64,000 bases of DNA from NCBI RefSeq assembly GCF_031844705.1, contig NZ_CP134609.1, positions 1,302,001 through 1,366,000 on the forward strand. The letters run 5' to 3'. The translations under genes and the position numbers were made by a program. Shown piece after piece: positions 1 to 8,419 of this stretch. A model generated the notes under the pieces. It ran no database searches. It was not told the origin of the DNA and worked only from the letters and a program-made list of their open reading frames with translations. Within the stretch, counting starts at the first letter, position 1; each line of letters opens with the position of its first letter. Source of the DNA: Streptomyces sp. ITFR-16. Its GTDB lineage: Bacteria; Actinomycetota; Actinomycetes; Streptomycetales; Streptomycetaceae.

Positions 1-2
1 AC

Positions 3-743
3 AAATATGTCCAGGAGGGCAACGAGTGGTCGAGGCCGGTGACCCCCGAGGATGTCGGGCGCGCCCGCAGCGGCGACTGGTCGATCGTCCTCATCGGGCA
101 TGAGCCGGTCGACCGTTCCTGGCTGCCGGCGGACCTGACCGGCAAGGACGTGCTGTGTCTGGCCTCCGGCGGGGGCCAGCAGGGTCCGATCCTCGCCGCC
201 GCCGGGGCGCGGGTCACCGTCTTCGACAACTCACCCCGCCAGCTCGGCCAGGACCAGATGGTGGCGTCGCGCGACGGACTCGGCCTGCGCACCGTGCTTG
301 GCGACATGCGCGACCTCGGCGCCTTCGGCGACGCGGCGTTCGACGTCGTGTTCCATCCGGTCTCCAACCTCTTCGTACCGGACCTGGCGCCGGTGTGGCG
401 CGAGTGCTTCCGCGTGCTGCGACCGGGCGGCGCCCTGCTCGCGGGATTCCTCAACCCTGACGCGTACTTGTTCGACCACGAGGCGCTCGACGAGCGCGGC
501 GAGATGATCGTCGTGCACAAGCTGCCCTACAGCGATGTCGCGCAGTACTCCGCCGAGGAACGCGCCACGAAGTTCGGCGCGGACGCCCCTCTTGAGTACA
601 GCCACACCCTCTCCGCCCAGATCGGCGGGCAACTCGCCGCAGGGTTCGTCCTCACCGCGTTCACGGAGGGGCCGCACCAGTCCAACGCGTCCGCTCAGTA
701 CATGTCGCACTACTTCGCGACGCGGGCGGTCAAGCCTGCCTGA
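3..743 (+). CDS. Class I SAM-dependent methyltransferase, 5' end cut by window edge
   Basis: The frame is open to the left edge and reads KYVQEGNEWSRPVTPEDVG before the GTG at 39, so the true start lies outside the window and that GTG is internal. The glycine-rich SAM-binding loop (LCLASGGGQQG) is followed by an acidic residue at the end of the next strand (VTVFDNSP), typical of Rossmann-fold methyltransferases. A post-motif strand reads FDVVFHPVSN. The substrate cannot be told from sequence. It converges on the ribosomal protein genes, with a hairpin between. It has no evident link to the zinc genes. Confidence 0.88.
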   Translation, partial: KYVQEGNEWSRPVTPEDVGRARSGDWSIVLIGHEPVDRSWLPADLTGKDVLCLASGGGQQGPILAAAGARVTVFDNSPRQLGQDQMVASRDGLGLRTVLGDMRDLGAFGDAAFDVVFHPVSNLFVPDLAPVWRECFRVLRPGGALLAGFLNPDAYLFDHEALDERGEMIVVHKLPYSDVAQYSAEERATKFGADAPLEYSHTLSAQIGGQLAAGFVLTAFTEGPHQSNASAQYMSHYFATRAVKPA

Positions 744-786
744 CCCAGCCGCGGGGCCGGCCGGGACGGCCGCCCGCCGAGCGGAT

Positions 787-824
787 GCGGTCAGATGTAC
801 GCACCTCGACGTACACCTGACCGC
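787..824. terminator. Hairpin between convergent genes
   Basis: Inverted repeat with arms 787-801 and 810-824, 15 bp with one mismatch and an 8-nt loop. It lies between the stop codons of the methyltransferase and rpsN, so it can serve both strands. There is no U tract, as is usual in Streptomyces. Confidence 0.6.
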
Positions 825-902
825 CCCGCGAGGGCCTCCGTCTGGCTGGGCACGAAGGCAGCCAAAGCCTCCCCGGTCAGGGGTGTTTCAGATAGCGGAG
901 GA

Positions 903-1208
903 CTACCAGGAGGACTTCGTCACCCCTGGCAGATGTCCGGCGTGGGCCTGGGTACGCAGATTGACGCGGGAGAGCCCGAACTTGCGCAGGTGGCCGCGCG
1001 GACGGCCGTCGACGCTGTCGCGGTTGCGCACCCGGGTCGCACTCGCATCCCGGGGCTGGCGCCGGAGTTCCGCCTGGGCGGCGGCCTTCTCGTCCGCCGT
1101 GAAGTGCGGGGACGACAGAACGGCCTTGAGTTCGGCGCGCCGTTGCGCGTAGCGAGCCACGATCCGCTTCCTCTTGTCGTTCTTCGCGATCTTGCTCCTC
1201 TTTGCCAT
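903..1208 (-). CDS. rpsN: 30S ribosomal protein S14, zinc-independent paralogue
   Basis: 101 residues starting [17 protein letters not shown], the long S14 form. It has no Cys residues, so it lacks the CxxC pairs of the zinc-binding form. Such C-minus paralogues replace zinc-containing ribosomal proteins when zinc is scarce, freeing zinc from ribosomes. Its start overlaps the rpmB stop (TGATG), so the two are translationally coupled. A Zur box precedes rpmB. Confidence 0.95.
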   Translation of the reverse strand: MAKRSKIAKNDKRKRIVARYAQRRAELKAVLSSPHFTADEKAAAQAELRRQPRDASATRVRNRDSVDGRPRGHLRKFGLSRVNLRTQAHAGHLPGVTKSSW

Positions 1209-1444
1209 CAGACGCGCTCCCCTCGGGCCCGGATCCGGGCGACGGCGGCTTCGATGCCGATGGCGTCCACGGTCTTGATGGCACGCGCGCTCAGCCTCAG
1301 CCGGATGTTCCGGCCCTCGCCGGGCAGCCAGTAGCGCTTGCTCTGGATGTTGGGGTCGAACCGGCGCGAGGTTCGCCGGTGCGAGTGGGAGATCTTCTTG
1401 CCGAAGACCGGCTGGGCGCCGGTCAGCTGGCAGCGGGCGGACAT
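1208..1444 (-). CDS. rpmB: 50S ribosomal protein L28, zinc-independent paralogue
   Basis: 78 residues starting [20 protein letters not shown], with the L28 core [21 protein letters not shown]. The start at 1444 matches family length; an upstream in-frame ATG at 1492 would run through the Zur box and was not used. Only one Cys is present, so there is no four-Cys zinc site. First gene of the rpmB-rpsN operon, divergent from rpmG, with the shared operator between. Confidence 0.93.
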   Translation of the reverse strand: MSARCQLTGAQPVFGKKISHSHRRTSRRFDPNIQSKRYWLPGEGRNIRLRLSARAIKTVDAIGIEAAVARIRARGERV

Positions 1445-1482
1445 GAAGGTTCCTGCCTCTCTCTTCACCGAGTTATCGGTAA

Positions 1483-1497
1483 TGACAATCATTGTCG
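1483..1497. promoter_or_regulatory. Zur-box-like palindrome (divergent promoter region)
   Basis: The 15-bp near-perfect palindrome TGACAATCATTGTCG resembles the Streptomyces Zur operator (TGAAAATGATTTTCA type). It lies 39 bp before rpmB and 13 bp before rpmG, so one repressor dimer could close both promoters. Assignment to Zur rests on the motif and the gene content; no zur gene is in the window. Confidence 0.75.
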
Positions 1498-1510
1498 TAT
1501 GCTACCCGTC

Positions 1511-1675
1511 ATGGCCCGCAACGAGGTACGCCCGATCATCAAGCTCCGCTCCACCGCCGGTACCGGCTACACGTACGTGACCCGCAAGAACCGCCGGAAC
1601 GACCCGGACCGGCTGGTCCTGCGCAAGTTCGACCCCGTCGCCCGGCGCCACGTCGAGTTCCGCGAGGAACGCTGA
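1511..1675 (+). CDS. rpmG: 50S ribosomal protein L33, zinc-independent paralogue
   Basis: 54 residues starting [20 protein letters not shown], the standard L33 start and length. No Cys is present, so it is the C-minus type. An in-frame ATG at 1499 would add MLPV but is not conserved in the family. No clear ribosome-binding site precedes 1511, and the Zur box ends 13 bp upstream, so the transcript leader must be very short. First gene of the rightward operon rpmG-rpmE2-cobW-rpsR-rpmF. Confidence 0.93.
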   Translation: MARNEVRPIIKLRSTAGTGYTYVTRKNRRNDPDRLVLRKFDPVARRHVEFREER

Positions 1676-1733
1676 CCCGCTCCGGCTCCACCCACTTCTG
1701 CCCGCCCGTCGGCACCCGATCGAGAGAACAGCC

Positions 1734-1991
1734 ATGAAGCCCGGAATCCACCCCGCCTACCGCCCGGTCGTCTTCCGCGACAAGGCCGGTGACTTCGCCA
1801 TCCTCACCCGGTCCACGATGACCAGCGACAAGACCGTCGAATGGGAGGACGGCCGGACCTACCCCGTCGTCGACGTCGAGATCTCGTCGGCCAGCCACCC
1901 CTTCTACACCGGCACCGCCCGCGTACTGGACACCGCCGGCCGCGTCGAGCGCTTCGAGCGCCGCTACGGACGGGAGGAAGGCCGCCGATGA
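1734..1991 (+). CDS. rpmE2: 50S ribosomal protein L31 type B
   Basis: 85 residues starting [20 protein letters not shown]. The motif [20 protein letters not shown] is diagnostic of L31. This is the longer type B form without Cys. L31 exchange is a well-known zinc-mobilising swap under Zur control. The stop overlaps the next start (ATGA), coupling it to the CobW-like gene. Confidence 0.95.
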   Translation: MKPGIHPAYRPVVFRDKAGDFAILTRSTMTSDKTVEWEDGRTYPVVDVEISSASHPFYTGTARVLDTAGRVERFERRYGREEGRR

Positions 1992-3139
1992 CGCTCGACG
2001 AGCCGATGCCCGTGGTGATCGTCGCGGGACTCCACGCCGAAGCCCGCCGTGCCGCGGTCGAGCAGTTGCTGCGCGAGGTGCCCGGCAGCGTCGCACTGCA
2101 CCACGATCTGTCCGCCAGCCCGGCGGGTGCCGTGCGCCGGAGTGTCCGCGACTCCACGGGCGAGTCGGGCCGGGGCGAGATACCGCTGGTCAACGACTGC
2201 GCGTGCTGCGCCCTGCGCGTGGACCTCGTTCCCGAACTGGAACGGCTGGCGGACAGCGGCCTCACCCGGCTGGCCGTGGTGGAGCTGTGGGACTCGGTGG
2301 AACCCCGCGGCATGGCCGAGGTGACAGCCGCCCACGGCGGCGGGACCTTCCGGCTGACCAACGTACTGACCGCCGTCGACCCCGCCCTCGCCCTGGCGTG
2401 CCTCTCCAACGGCGACGACCTCGCAGAGGCGGGACTCGCCGCGGCCGCCACGGACCGGCGCACCGTGGGCGACGCCTTCGCACGGCAGTTGGAGTACGCG
2501 CCCGTGCTCGCCGTCGCCGACAGCGCCACCGCCGGACCCGACGACCTGGCCCTCCTGCGGCAGTTGCACCCCACCGCACAACACGTGGAGATCGCTTCCG
2601 GCCGGTTGGGGGCCGCCGCGGTCGCCGGCTTCGACGTGGACGCCGCGGCGGCCGCACAGCACCCGGCCTGCGCACGCCTGCCCCACGACTGCGACGAACA
2701 CGGCATCAGCACGCTCGTCTGGCGGCGCCGCCGCCCCTTCCACGCCGGCCGCCTCTACGACGCGCTCGAGGACCTGTGCTGCGCGGCGGCCCGCAGCCGG
2801 GGCAGGTTCTGGCTGGCGGACCGGCCGGACCATCTGCTCGCCTGGGACGCCGCCGGCGGTGCGCTGTGCGTGGAGAGCGCCGGCCCCTGGATGGCCGCAC
2901 TGCCGGACGCGGCCTGGGAGATGATGCCGCCCGAGCGACGCACCGCAGCCACTGTCGACTGGCACCCCGAGCACGGCGACCGCTGCCAGCACCTCGTCTT
3001 CACCTCCCCCGGCCTCGACCGGGCCGGGCTGCTCGCGCTGCTCGACTCATGCCTGCTCACCGACGACGAGTGGGCCTGCGGACCCGGCGCCTGGTCGCGG
3101 CCCACCGGATTCGACGAACTGCTCGACCCCGTCGCCTGA
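1988..3139 (+). CDS. CobW/COG0523-like zinc metallochaperone with degenerate P-loop
   Basis: 383 residues from ATG 1988, which overlaps the L31 stop. The metal-binding CxCC motif is intact ([13 protein letters not shown]), and the C-terminal half ([16 protein letters not shown]...[10 protein letters not shown]) matches the CobW C-terminal domain. At the N-terminus, where COG0523 proteins have GxxxxGKT, this protein reads [20 protein letters not shown], so the Walker A lysine is absent. COG0523 proteins in Zur regulons are thought to deliver zinc using GTP. Here GTP hydrolysis is probably lost, although the fold and metal site look kept. The placement in the Zur operon supports a zinc role. 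Confidence 0.85.
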   Translation: MTLDEPMPVVIVAGLHAEARRAAVEQLLREVPGSVALHHDLSASPAGAVRRSVRDSTGESGRGEIPLVNDCACCALRVDLVPELERLADSGLTRLAVVELWDSVEPRGMAEVTAAHGGGTFRLTNVLTAVDPALALACLSNGDDLAEAGLAAAATDRRTVGDAFARQLEYAPVLAVADSATAGPDDLALLRQLHPTAQHVEIASGRLGAAAVAGFDVDAAAAAQHPACARLPHDCDEHGISTLVWRRRRPFHAGRLYDALEDLCCAAARSRGRFWLADRPDHLLAWDAAGGALCVESAGPWMAALPDAAWEMMPPERRTAATVDWHPEHGDRCQHLVFTSPGLDRAGLLALLDSCLLTDDEWACGPGAWSRPTGFDELLDPVA

Positions 3140-3170
3140 ACCTCCCCTTCACCCCACCGAGGAAGCTTCC

Positions 3171-3401
3171 ATGCCCCGCCCCGCCAAGTCCGCGCGCAAG
3201 GACCGGCCGAACCCGCTCGACGCGGCCGGCATCACGTACATCGACTACAAGGACACCGATCTGCTGCGGAAGTTCCTCTCCGACCGCGGCAAGATCCGCA
3301 GCCCTCGCGTCACCCGGATCAGCCCGCAGCAGCAGCGCCGTATCGCCACAGCCATCAAGAACGCCCGCGAGATGGCCCTGCTCCCCTGTTCCAGCCGCTG
3401 A
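3171..3401 (+). CDS. rpsR: 30S ribosomal protein S18 paralogue
   Basis: 76 residues starting [20 protein letters not shown]. The S18 core [19 protein letters not shown] and [20 protein letters not shown] are clear. There is no CxxC pair, so it is the zinc-free type. Fourth gene of the rightward Zur-type operon. Confidence 0.94.
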   Translation: MPRPAKSARKDRPNPLDAAGITYIDYKDTDLLRKFLSDRGKIRSPRVTRISPQQQRRIATAIKNAREMALLPCSSR

Positions 3402-3451
3402 GACCGGCGCTCCCACCCTCTCCGCCCCTCCCACGAAAGGGAAACTCCGCC

Positions 3452-3622
3452 ATGGCCGTCCCCAAACGCAAGATGTCCCGGAGCAACACCCGCCACCGCC
3501 GCGCCCATTGGAGGGCGAGCACCCCGACGCTCGTCCCCTTCACCGTCGACGGACAGACCTACCTGGTGCCTCAGCACCTGAGGAAGGCGTACGAGCGCGG
3601 CCTGCTCCGGCCGAAGGACTGA
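3452..3622 (+). CDS. rpmF: 50S ribosomal protein L32, zinc-independent paralogue
   Basis: 56 residues starting MAVPKRKMSRSNTRHRRAHW, the L32 signature. The normal Cys pairs in the C-terminal half are replaced (PFTVDGQTYLVPQHL), so no zinc site remains. A ribosome-binding site (GAAAGGGAAA) lies upstream. Last gene of the ribosomal paralogue operon. Confidence 0.93.
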   Translation: MAVPKRKMSRSNTRHRRAHWRASTPTLVPFTVDGQTYLVPQHLRKAYERGLLRPKD

Positions 3623-3740
3623 CCCGGCATGCCGCGCGACGCGCCACGGCCTGCCCGTTGCGGCCCCACGCGCTCGCGCCGCCCTCACCCCACCGACGTC
3701 CCGGCGTGGACGGACGTCAAGACTTGGCAACGATTTCCAT

Positions 3741-3763
3741 GACCACCAAGACGCCATGGTGGT
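3741..3763. repeat. Short inverted repeat next to a Zur box
   Basis: ACCACCA (3742-3748) and TGGTGGT (3757-3763) form a 7-bp stem directly before the znuA Zur box. A weaker Zur-like palindrome, TGGCAACGATTTCCA, lies at 3725-3739. The stem may end the rpmF transcript or be part of an extended operator. Confidence 0.35.
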
Positions 3764-3777
3764 GACATTCATTTTCA
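3763..3777. promoter_or_regulatory. Zur-box-like palindrome upstream of znuACB
   Basis: TGACATTCATTTTCA matches the Zur consensus in both half-sites and lies 53 bp before the znuA start. With the box at 1483 it gives two Zur operators for one locus. Confidence 0.75.
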
Positions 3778-3829
3778 ATTAGCGTGTGGGGCAGATACCC
3801 CACGCCCCTTTCCGTCCTGGAGGACTCCC

Positions 3830-4765
3830 ATGCCCATATCCCCGTCCCGGCGCCTCGCGCTGATCACCGGCGCTTCTCTGGCTCTCCTGGCGGGCTGCGG
3901 TACCTCGTCGTCCGACTCCGGCAACGGCGCATCGCAGGGGGCCACTCCCACGCCGAAGGTCGACGTGGTGGCCTCCACCAACGTCTACGGCGACATCGCC
4001 GAGCGGATAGGCGGCGACAGAGTCGATGTCACGTCGATCATCAGCGACCCCGACCAGGACCCGCACTCCTTCGAGGCCAGCAGCCAGAATCAGTTGGCCC
4101 TTTCCAAGGCGAAGCTCGTCATCGAGAACGGCGGCGGTTACGACGACTTCATCGACCGCATGCTGAAGAGCAGCGGCAACTCCTCCGCAGAGCTGATCAA
4201 CGCGGTGGAGGTGTCCGGCAAGGCCGCCCCGAAGGGCGGTGAGCTCAACGAGCACGTCTGGTACGACTTCCCCACCGTTTCCAAGGTCGCCGACCGGATC
4301 GCCGCCGCTCTCGGCAAGGCCGCCCCCGCGGACGCCGCCACCTTCACCAAGAACGCCGAGACCTTCAAGGACGGGCTCGCCGGCCTGGAGGCGAAGGAAG
4401 CGGACATCAGGAAGGCGCACAGCGGCGAGGGGATCGGCATCACCGAGCCCGTACCGCTGTACCTGACCGAGGCGAGCGGACTGGTCAACAAGATGCCCGA
4501 CGCGTTCAGCGAGGCCATCGAGGAGGGCGACGACGTCTCCCCCAAGATCCTGCGGGAAACCCTGAAGCTGTACAGCGACAAGCGGGTCAAGGCGCTCGTC
4601 TACAACGCCCAGACCTCCGGGGCGCAGACCGAGAAGGTCAAGGCCGCAGCCGCGGCGGCGGACGTCCCCGTCGTCCCTGTCACCGAGACCCTGCCCAAGG
4701 GCAAGGACTACCTCGGCTGGATGACGGCCAATGTGGACGCGCTCGCGGCCGCGCTGGGCAAATGA
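3830..4765 (+). CDS. znuA: Zinc ABC transporter substrate-binding lipoprotein ZnuA
   Basis: 311 residues with a lipoprotein signal (RRLALITGASLALLAGC, lipidated Cys at about 23). Cluster A-1 metal-binding features are visible: the first His in DPDQDPHSFEA and the second in NEHVWYDFPT. The position of the usual third His reads GITEPVPLYLTEASGL, so Glu replaces His, as in a subset of actinobacterial members. There is no His-rich loop. Function is capture of zinc (less likely manganese) outside the membrane. The stop overlaps the znuC start (ATGA). SD is TGGAGGA. Confidence 0.93.
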   Translation: MPISPSRRLALITGASLALLAGCGTSSSDSGNGASQGATPTPKVDVVASTNVYGDIAERIGGDRVDVTSIISDPDQDPHSFEASSQNQLALSKAKLVIENGGGYDDFIDRMLKSSGNSSAELINAVEVSGKAAPKGGELNEHVWYDFPTVSKVADRIAAALGKAAPADAATFTKNAETFKDGLAGLEAKEADIRKAHSGEGIGITEPVPLYLTEASGLVNKMPDAFSEAIEEGDDVSPKILRETLKLYSDKRVKALVYNAQTSGAQTEKVKAAAAAADVPVVPVTETLPKGKDYLGWMTANVDALAAALGK

Positions 4766-5652
4766 CACCGCACGACAGGGCGTCCGCCTCACTCCCCCGG
4801 GCCCGCCGGGGCGGCACCGGTCATCCGGCGGCCGGCGGCGCCCCGGTGATCAGCCTGCGGGGTGGCGCCCTCTCCTACGGTGAGCGCACCGTGTGGCAGG
4901 ACCTCGACCTCGACGTACGGCCGGGCGAGTTCCTGGCCGTACTCGGGCCGAACGGCTCCGGCAAGAGCAGCCTCGTACGGGCCCTGCTGAACCGGCAGCC
5001 CCTGTCCGCCGGAACGCTGACGCTTCTCGGCCGGCCCCCGCGCGAGGCCGCCCGGCGCATCGGCTACATCCCCCAGCAGGCCGAACTGTCCGCCCAGGCG
5101 CTCCTGCGCGCCCGTGACCTGATCCGCTTCGGCATCGACGGGCACCGGTTCGGGCCCGGGCTGCGCCGGGCCGCCGTCCGCCGCCGGGTGGACGAGATGC
5201 TGGAGGCGGTGGGCGCCTCGGCCTACGCCGATGTCCCCCTCGGCATGCTGTCCGGTGGCGAGCGGCAACGCGTACGCATAGGGCAGGCGTTGGCCACCGA
5301 CCCCGGCATTCTGCTCTGCGACGAACCGCTGGCCTCGCTCGACCTGCACCACCAGCGGGCGATCACCGAACTGATCGACGCCCGCCGCCGCTCCCACGAC
5401 ACGGCGGTCGTCCTCGTCACCCACGAGATCAACCCCGTGCTCGACCTCGTCGACCGCGTCCTCTATCTCGCCCCGGGCGGCCACCGCGTCGGCACACCCG
5501 ACGAGGTGCTGACCTCCGCGTCCCTGTCACGGCTGTACCGGACCCAGGTCGACGTCGTCCGGATACGCGGGCGCGTCGTGGTCGTCGGCACACCCGACGG
5601 TCCGGCCGCCCCGCCCCATCACGCCGACGCGAGGAAAGGAGTGCGTCCATGA
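4762..5652 (+). CDS. znuC: Zinc ABC transporter ATP-binding protein ZnuC
   Basis: 296 residues. Walker A GPNGSGKSS, Q-loop IPQQAEL, signature LSGGERQRV, Walker B ILLCDEP and switch His VTHEI are all intact. It powers the ZnuAB importer from the cytoplasmic face. ATGA overlaps on both sides couple it to znuA and znuB. Confidence 0.95.
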   Translation: MTPHDRASASLPRARRGGTGHPAAGGAPVISLRGGALSYGERTVWQDLDLDVRPGEFLAVLGPNGSGKSSLVRALLNRQPLSAGTLTLLGRPPREAARRIGYIPQQAELSAQALLRARDLIRFGIDGHRFGPGLRRAAVRRRVDEMLEAVGASAYADVPLGMLSGGERQRVRIGQALATDPGILLCDEPLASLDLHHQRAITELIDARRRSHDTAVVLVTHEINPVLDLVDRVLYLAPGGHRVGTPDEVLTSASLSRLYRTQVDVVRIRGRVVVVGTPDGPAAPPHHADARKGVRP

Positions 5653-6530
5653 CACTCGCCGACGGGATCTGGCAGCAGATCTTCAGCTTCGACAACTACG
5701 GCGAACTCCTCGTCCTGGTCCGCAACTCCCTCGTCGCCGGTGCGGCGCTGGGCCTGATCGGCGGCCTGGCCGGGGTCTTCGTCATCATGCACGACCTGCC
5801 CTTCGCGGTCCACGGCATCAGCGAACTCTCCTTCGCCGGGGCATCGGCCGCGCTGCTGCTGGGGACGAACATCGTCATCGGCTCCATCGTGGGGTCCCTG
5901 CTCGCGGCGGCGGTGATCGCGGTGCTGGGCACGCGGGCACGCGACCGCAACTCGGCCATCGGCATCCTGATGCCGTTCGGCCTGGGCCTGGGCGTCCTGT
6001 TCCTCGCCCTCTACAAGGGGCGGGCGGCGAACAAGTTCGGTCTGCTGACCGGCCAGATCGTGGCCGTGGACGCCCCGCAGACGGCCTGGCTGCTCGGAAC
6101 CTCCGCGGTGGTGCTCGTCGCCCTCGCGACGATGTGGCGTCCGCTGGCCTTCGCCAGTGCCGACCCCGACGTGGCCGCGGCGCGAGGGGTGCCGGTGCGC
6201 GGTCTCTCGTTCGCCTTCATGCTCGTTCTCGGGCTCGCCGTGGCCCTCTCCGTGCAGGTCGTGGGCGCCCTGCTGGTCCTGACGCTGATCGTCACCCCGG
6301 CCGCCGCCGCGTCCCGGGTCACCGCCTCGCCCCTGCTGCTTCCGCTGCTGAGCGTGGTCTTCGCCGTGGCCTCGATCGAGGGGGGCATTCTGCTGGCGCT
6401 GGGCAGTTCCGTCCCCATCAGCCCCTACGTCACCACCCTCTCGTTCGGCATCTACGTGGTCTGCCGCGTCGCCGACACCCACCGCGCCCGTCGGTGGGGC
6501 AACCGCAGGGTGGCTCCGCAGCCCGTCTGA
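5649..6530 (+). CDS. znuB: Zinc ABC transporter permease ZnuB
   Basis: 293 residues, strongly hydrophobic with about eight membrane segments typical of the ABC-3 family. The ISELSFAGASAALLLG region is a conserved family motif. Last gene of znuACB; a hairpin follows at once. Confidence 0.94.
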   Translation: MTLADGIWQQIFSFDNYGELLVLVRNSLVAGAALGLIGGLAGVFVIMHDLPFAVHGISELSFAGASAALLLGTNIVIGSIVGSLLAAAVIAVLGTRARDRNSAIGILMPFGLGLGVLFLALYKGRAANKFGLLTGQIVAVDAPQTAWLLGTSAVVLVALATMWRPLAFASADPDVAAARGVPVRGLSFAFMLVLGLAVALSVQVVGALLVLTLIVTPAAAASRVTASPLLLPLLSVVFAVASIEGGILLALGSSVPISPYVTTLSFGIYVVCRVADTHRARRWGNRRVAPQPV

Positions 6531-6539
6531 GGCGGGGCG

Positions 6540-6574
6540 CGCCGGAGGGAGAGAGCGGTTCTCCCCCTCCGGCG
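6540..6574. terminator. Terminator after znuB
   Basis: Arms 6540-6554 and 6560-6574 (15 bp, one mismatch) with a 5-nt loop. It starts 9 bp after the znuB stop and lies between convergent genes. Confidence 0.65.
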
Positions 6575-6639
6575 GGTCGGGGCCGGTCCAGGGAGCGGCA
6601 GGCGGCCGGGGCCGCCTGGGCACACGGACCGGACGTGCT

Positions 6640-6870
6640 CTAGCGGATGTAGAGCCAGTACTTCGTCTTGGCGGTGGAGACGTACTCGCACTTGTACTCG
6701 TTGAAGCCCTCGCGCTGGTACTGCTGTCCGCCGTCCACACAGGCGGACTTGGTGGCGTAGGTCTTCACCAGAAGCCACGACGCCGTCGGGGCCGCCTGGG
6801 CGGGGGCGCTGACGGCGGTGGCCGCGAGCAGGGCGGCACCCAGGGTCAGAACTGCCGAACGCTTACGCAT
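6640..6870 (-). CDS. Small secreted protein of unknown function
   Basis: 76 residues. The start at 6870 (MRKRSAVLTLGAALLAATAV) gives a classic Sec signal peptide with an APAQA-A cleavage site near residue 28 and follows a GGGAG ribosome-binding site; an upstream ATG at 6906 is less likely. The mature part of about 48 residues has two Cys (ACVDGG, YKCEY) that could form one disulfide, and it is rich in Tyr. No family is recognised. Confidence 0.8.
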   Translation of the reverse strand: MRKRSAVLTLGAALLAATAVSAPAQAAPTASWLLVKTYATKSACVDGGQQYQREGFNEYKCEYVSTAKTKYWLYIR

Positions 6871-7103
6871 CACAATCTCCCTCGTTGACCGTGGCCCGTC
6901 CGGCACCTCGAAACCTCAGGAGCCTCAGGAACCTCCGAAGTAACGCAGCGGGAGCTTGGTTGATCTGCCGGGCGGAACGCAAACTTCCATCACAAGGATC
7001 AAGCAAAGACCTTGTCACAGGGTTCGTCGCATGATCGTTCCGGCCCGGCTCGACCGCTGTCGGCCGCCGTGACACAGACCACCCATATGCATCTGTCCCG
7101 GGT

Positions 7104-7127
7104 GTTTGGCGCCGGGCCGGTGGGTAG
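7104..7127 (+). promoter_or_regulatory. Possible SigB-type promoter upstream of bL37
   Basis: GTTT, 14 bases, then GGGTAG fits the Streptomyces SigB-type pattern (GNNT-N14-16-GGGTA). It lies 71 bp before the bL37 start. This is motif evidence only. The rest of 6871-7197 shows no gene. Confidence 0.3.
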
Positions 7128-7197
7128 GGAGCACTGTGATCGCCGCAGGCGACAATCCGGTGGATACTAGGTAAAAGAGCAGAGCAAGGAGGGTTCG

Positions 7198-7275
7198 ATG
7201 TCCTCGAAGCGACGTCGTAAGAAGAAGGCCCGCCGCAAGAACGGCGCGAACCACGGCAGCCGCCCCCAGTGCTGA
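7198..7275 (+). CDS. 50S ribosomal protein bL37
   Basis: 25 residues: MSSKRRRKKKARRKN then GANHGSRPQC. The basic body followed by ANHGxRP is the mark of the actinobacterial mini ribosomal protein bL37, which sits near the peptidyl-transferase region of the large subunit. A strong SD (AAGGAGGG) lies 5 bp upstream and a perfect hairpin follows directly. It is easily missed because of its length. Confidence 0.85.
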   Translation: MSSKRRRKKKARRKNGANHGSRPQC

Positions 7276-7276
7276 G

Positions 7277-7332
7277 GGGTCCGGACACACGTCGGGGGCG
7301 GCCCATGCCGCCCCCGACGTGTGTCCGGACCC
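7277..7332. terminator. Perfect 26-bp hairpin terminator after bL37
   Basis: Arms 7277-7302 and 7307-7332 pair without mismatch around the loop CCAT. It begins 2 bp after the bL37 stop, so the short gene and the terminator form a self-contained unit of about 150 bp. Confidence 0.85.
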
Positions 7333-7412
7333 GTTTCCACCCATGGCCCCTCTGGCCGGGCCGGCACCGGGCTGGTAGAACTCTTCCCCCGCACCGCCGG
7401 CAGGGGGAGTCC

Positions 7413-8354
7413 ATGACAGGGACCATCAACGACGAGGCGGCACGCGCCACTTGGCCGTTCGTCGTCGCCGCCTGCCACGCCGCCGGGCTGGACCCGGAAG
7501 GCGCCGAGCCGGTCAGGATCGCCGACCACGCCATCTGGGCGATATCCGGCGAGGTCGTCGTGCGCCTCACCCGCCCCGGCCGCAGGGCCGCCGCCCACAC
7601 GGAACTTCGCACCGCCCAGTGGCTCGCCGACCACGGCGTTCCCGCCGTCCGCCCGGCGCTGCCCGGAGTCGTGGAGCTGCCCGGGGAACGGGCCGCCACG
7701 TTCTGGCGGAGGCTGCCGGACCACACCCCGGGCCGTCACGAAGACGTCGCCGGCCTCCTGCGCCTGCTCCACCGGCTTCCGCTTCCCGACCACCTCCCGC
7801 CCCTGGCCGACCCCGCCGGCAGGGCCCGCGCCCGTATCGAAGCCGTCCGACACAGCTCCGTCATCGACCACGCCGACATGGGCCGGCTCGCCGACCGTGC
7901 CGATGACCTCGCCGACGCCTGGCGCATTCTCGCCGCCGGCCTCTCCCCCGCCCCGCTCCATGGGGACGCCTGGGCCGGGAACGTGGCCCGCACCGCCGAT
8001 GGGCGGGCGTTCCTCCTCGACCTCGACTCCGCCGCCGTCGGGCCGCCCGAGTGGGACCTGACCTCGACCGCCGTGAAGGTCTCCACCACCGCCACCATTC
8101 CGCCGGCCGAGTACGAACGGTTCGTCGCCGCGTACGGCGGCTACGACGTCCGCACGTACGACGGATTCGAGGTCATGCGCGACATCCGCGAACTCCACAT
8201 GGCCGTCTACGCGATCCAGACCGCCGTCGACCATCCGCACACGGCCCCCGAGGCGCGCCACCGCGTGGCGTGCCTGCGCAGCCTCAACGGGCCCCGGCCG
8301 TGGACCTGGACCGCCGTGCCCCATCCCCCCGGCCGCCCCGGCCCGATCGTCTGA
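7413..8354 (+). CDS. Aminoglycoside phosphotransferase (APH) family kinase
   Basis: 313 residues from ATG 7413, preceded by AGGGGGAG; the ORF extends further upstream through the bL37 terminator and that part is not coding. The Brenner motif LHGDAWAGNV and the metal-binding LLDLDSAAVGPPEWDL are intact, so it should be an active small-molecule kinase. The substrate is unknown; the family includes antibiotic, homoserine and sugar kinases. No neighbour hints at an antibiotic target. Confidence 0.85.
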   Translation: MTGTINDEAARATWPFVVAACHAAGLDPEGAEPVRIADHAIWAISGEVVVRLTRPGRRAAAHTELRTAQWLADHGVPAVRPALPGVVELPGERAATFWRRLPDHTPGRHEDVAGLLRLLHRLPLPDHLPPLADPAGRARARIEAVRHSSVIDHADMGRLADRADDLADAWRILAAGLSPAPLHGDAWAGNVARTADGRAFLLDLDSAAVGPPEWDLTSTAVKVSTTATIPPAEYERFVAAYGGYDVRTYDGFEVMRDIRELHMAVYAIQTAVDHPHTAPEARHRVACLRSLNGPRPWTWTAVPHPPGRPGPIV

Positions 8355-8403
8355 ACCCGGGGGACGACGACCACTCAAGCCTCCACCTGAATACCGCCTT
8401 TTT

Positions 8404-8419
8404 CTGGTAGCGCTTCCAG
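8404..8419. promoter_or_regulatory. LacI-family operator, distal copy
   Basis: The 16-bp sequence CTGGTAGCGCTTCCAG has the central GCGC typical of LacI-type operators. It is the exact reverse complement of the site at 8691, 287 bp away, so two dimers or a tetramer could loop the promoter. The 8355-8734 interval holds no gene; these two sites are its main content. Confidence 0.6.

Noticed and set aside
903..6530. Reading the NRPS cluster as a zinc metallophore (coelibactin-like) cluster because Zur genes are present
   Set aside because: The NRPS starts 25 kb away, has no Zur-like box at its promoters, and lacks salicylate and heterocyclisation domains.
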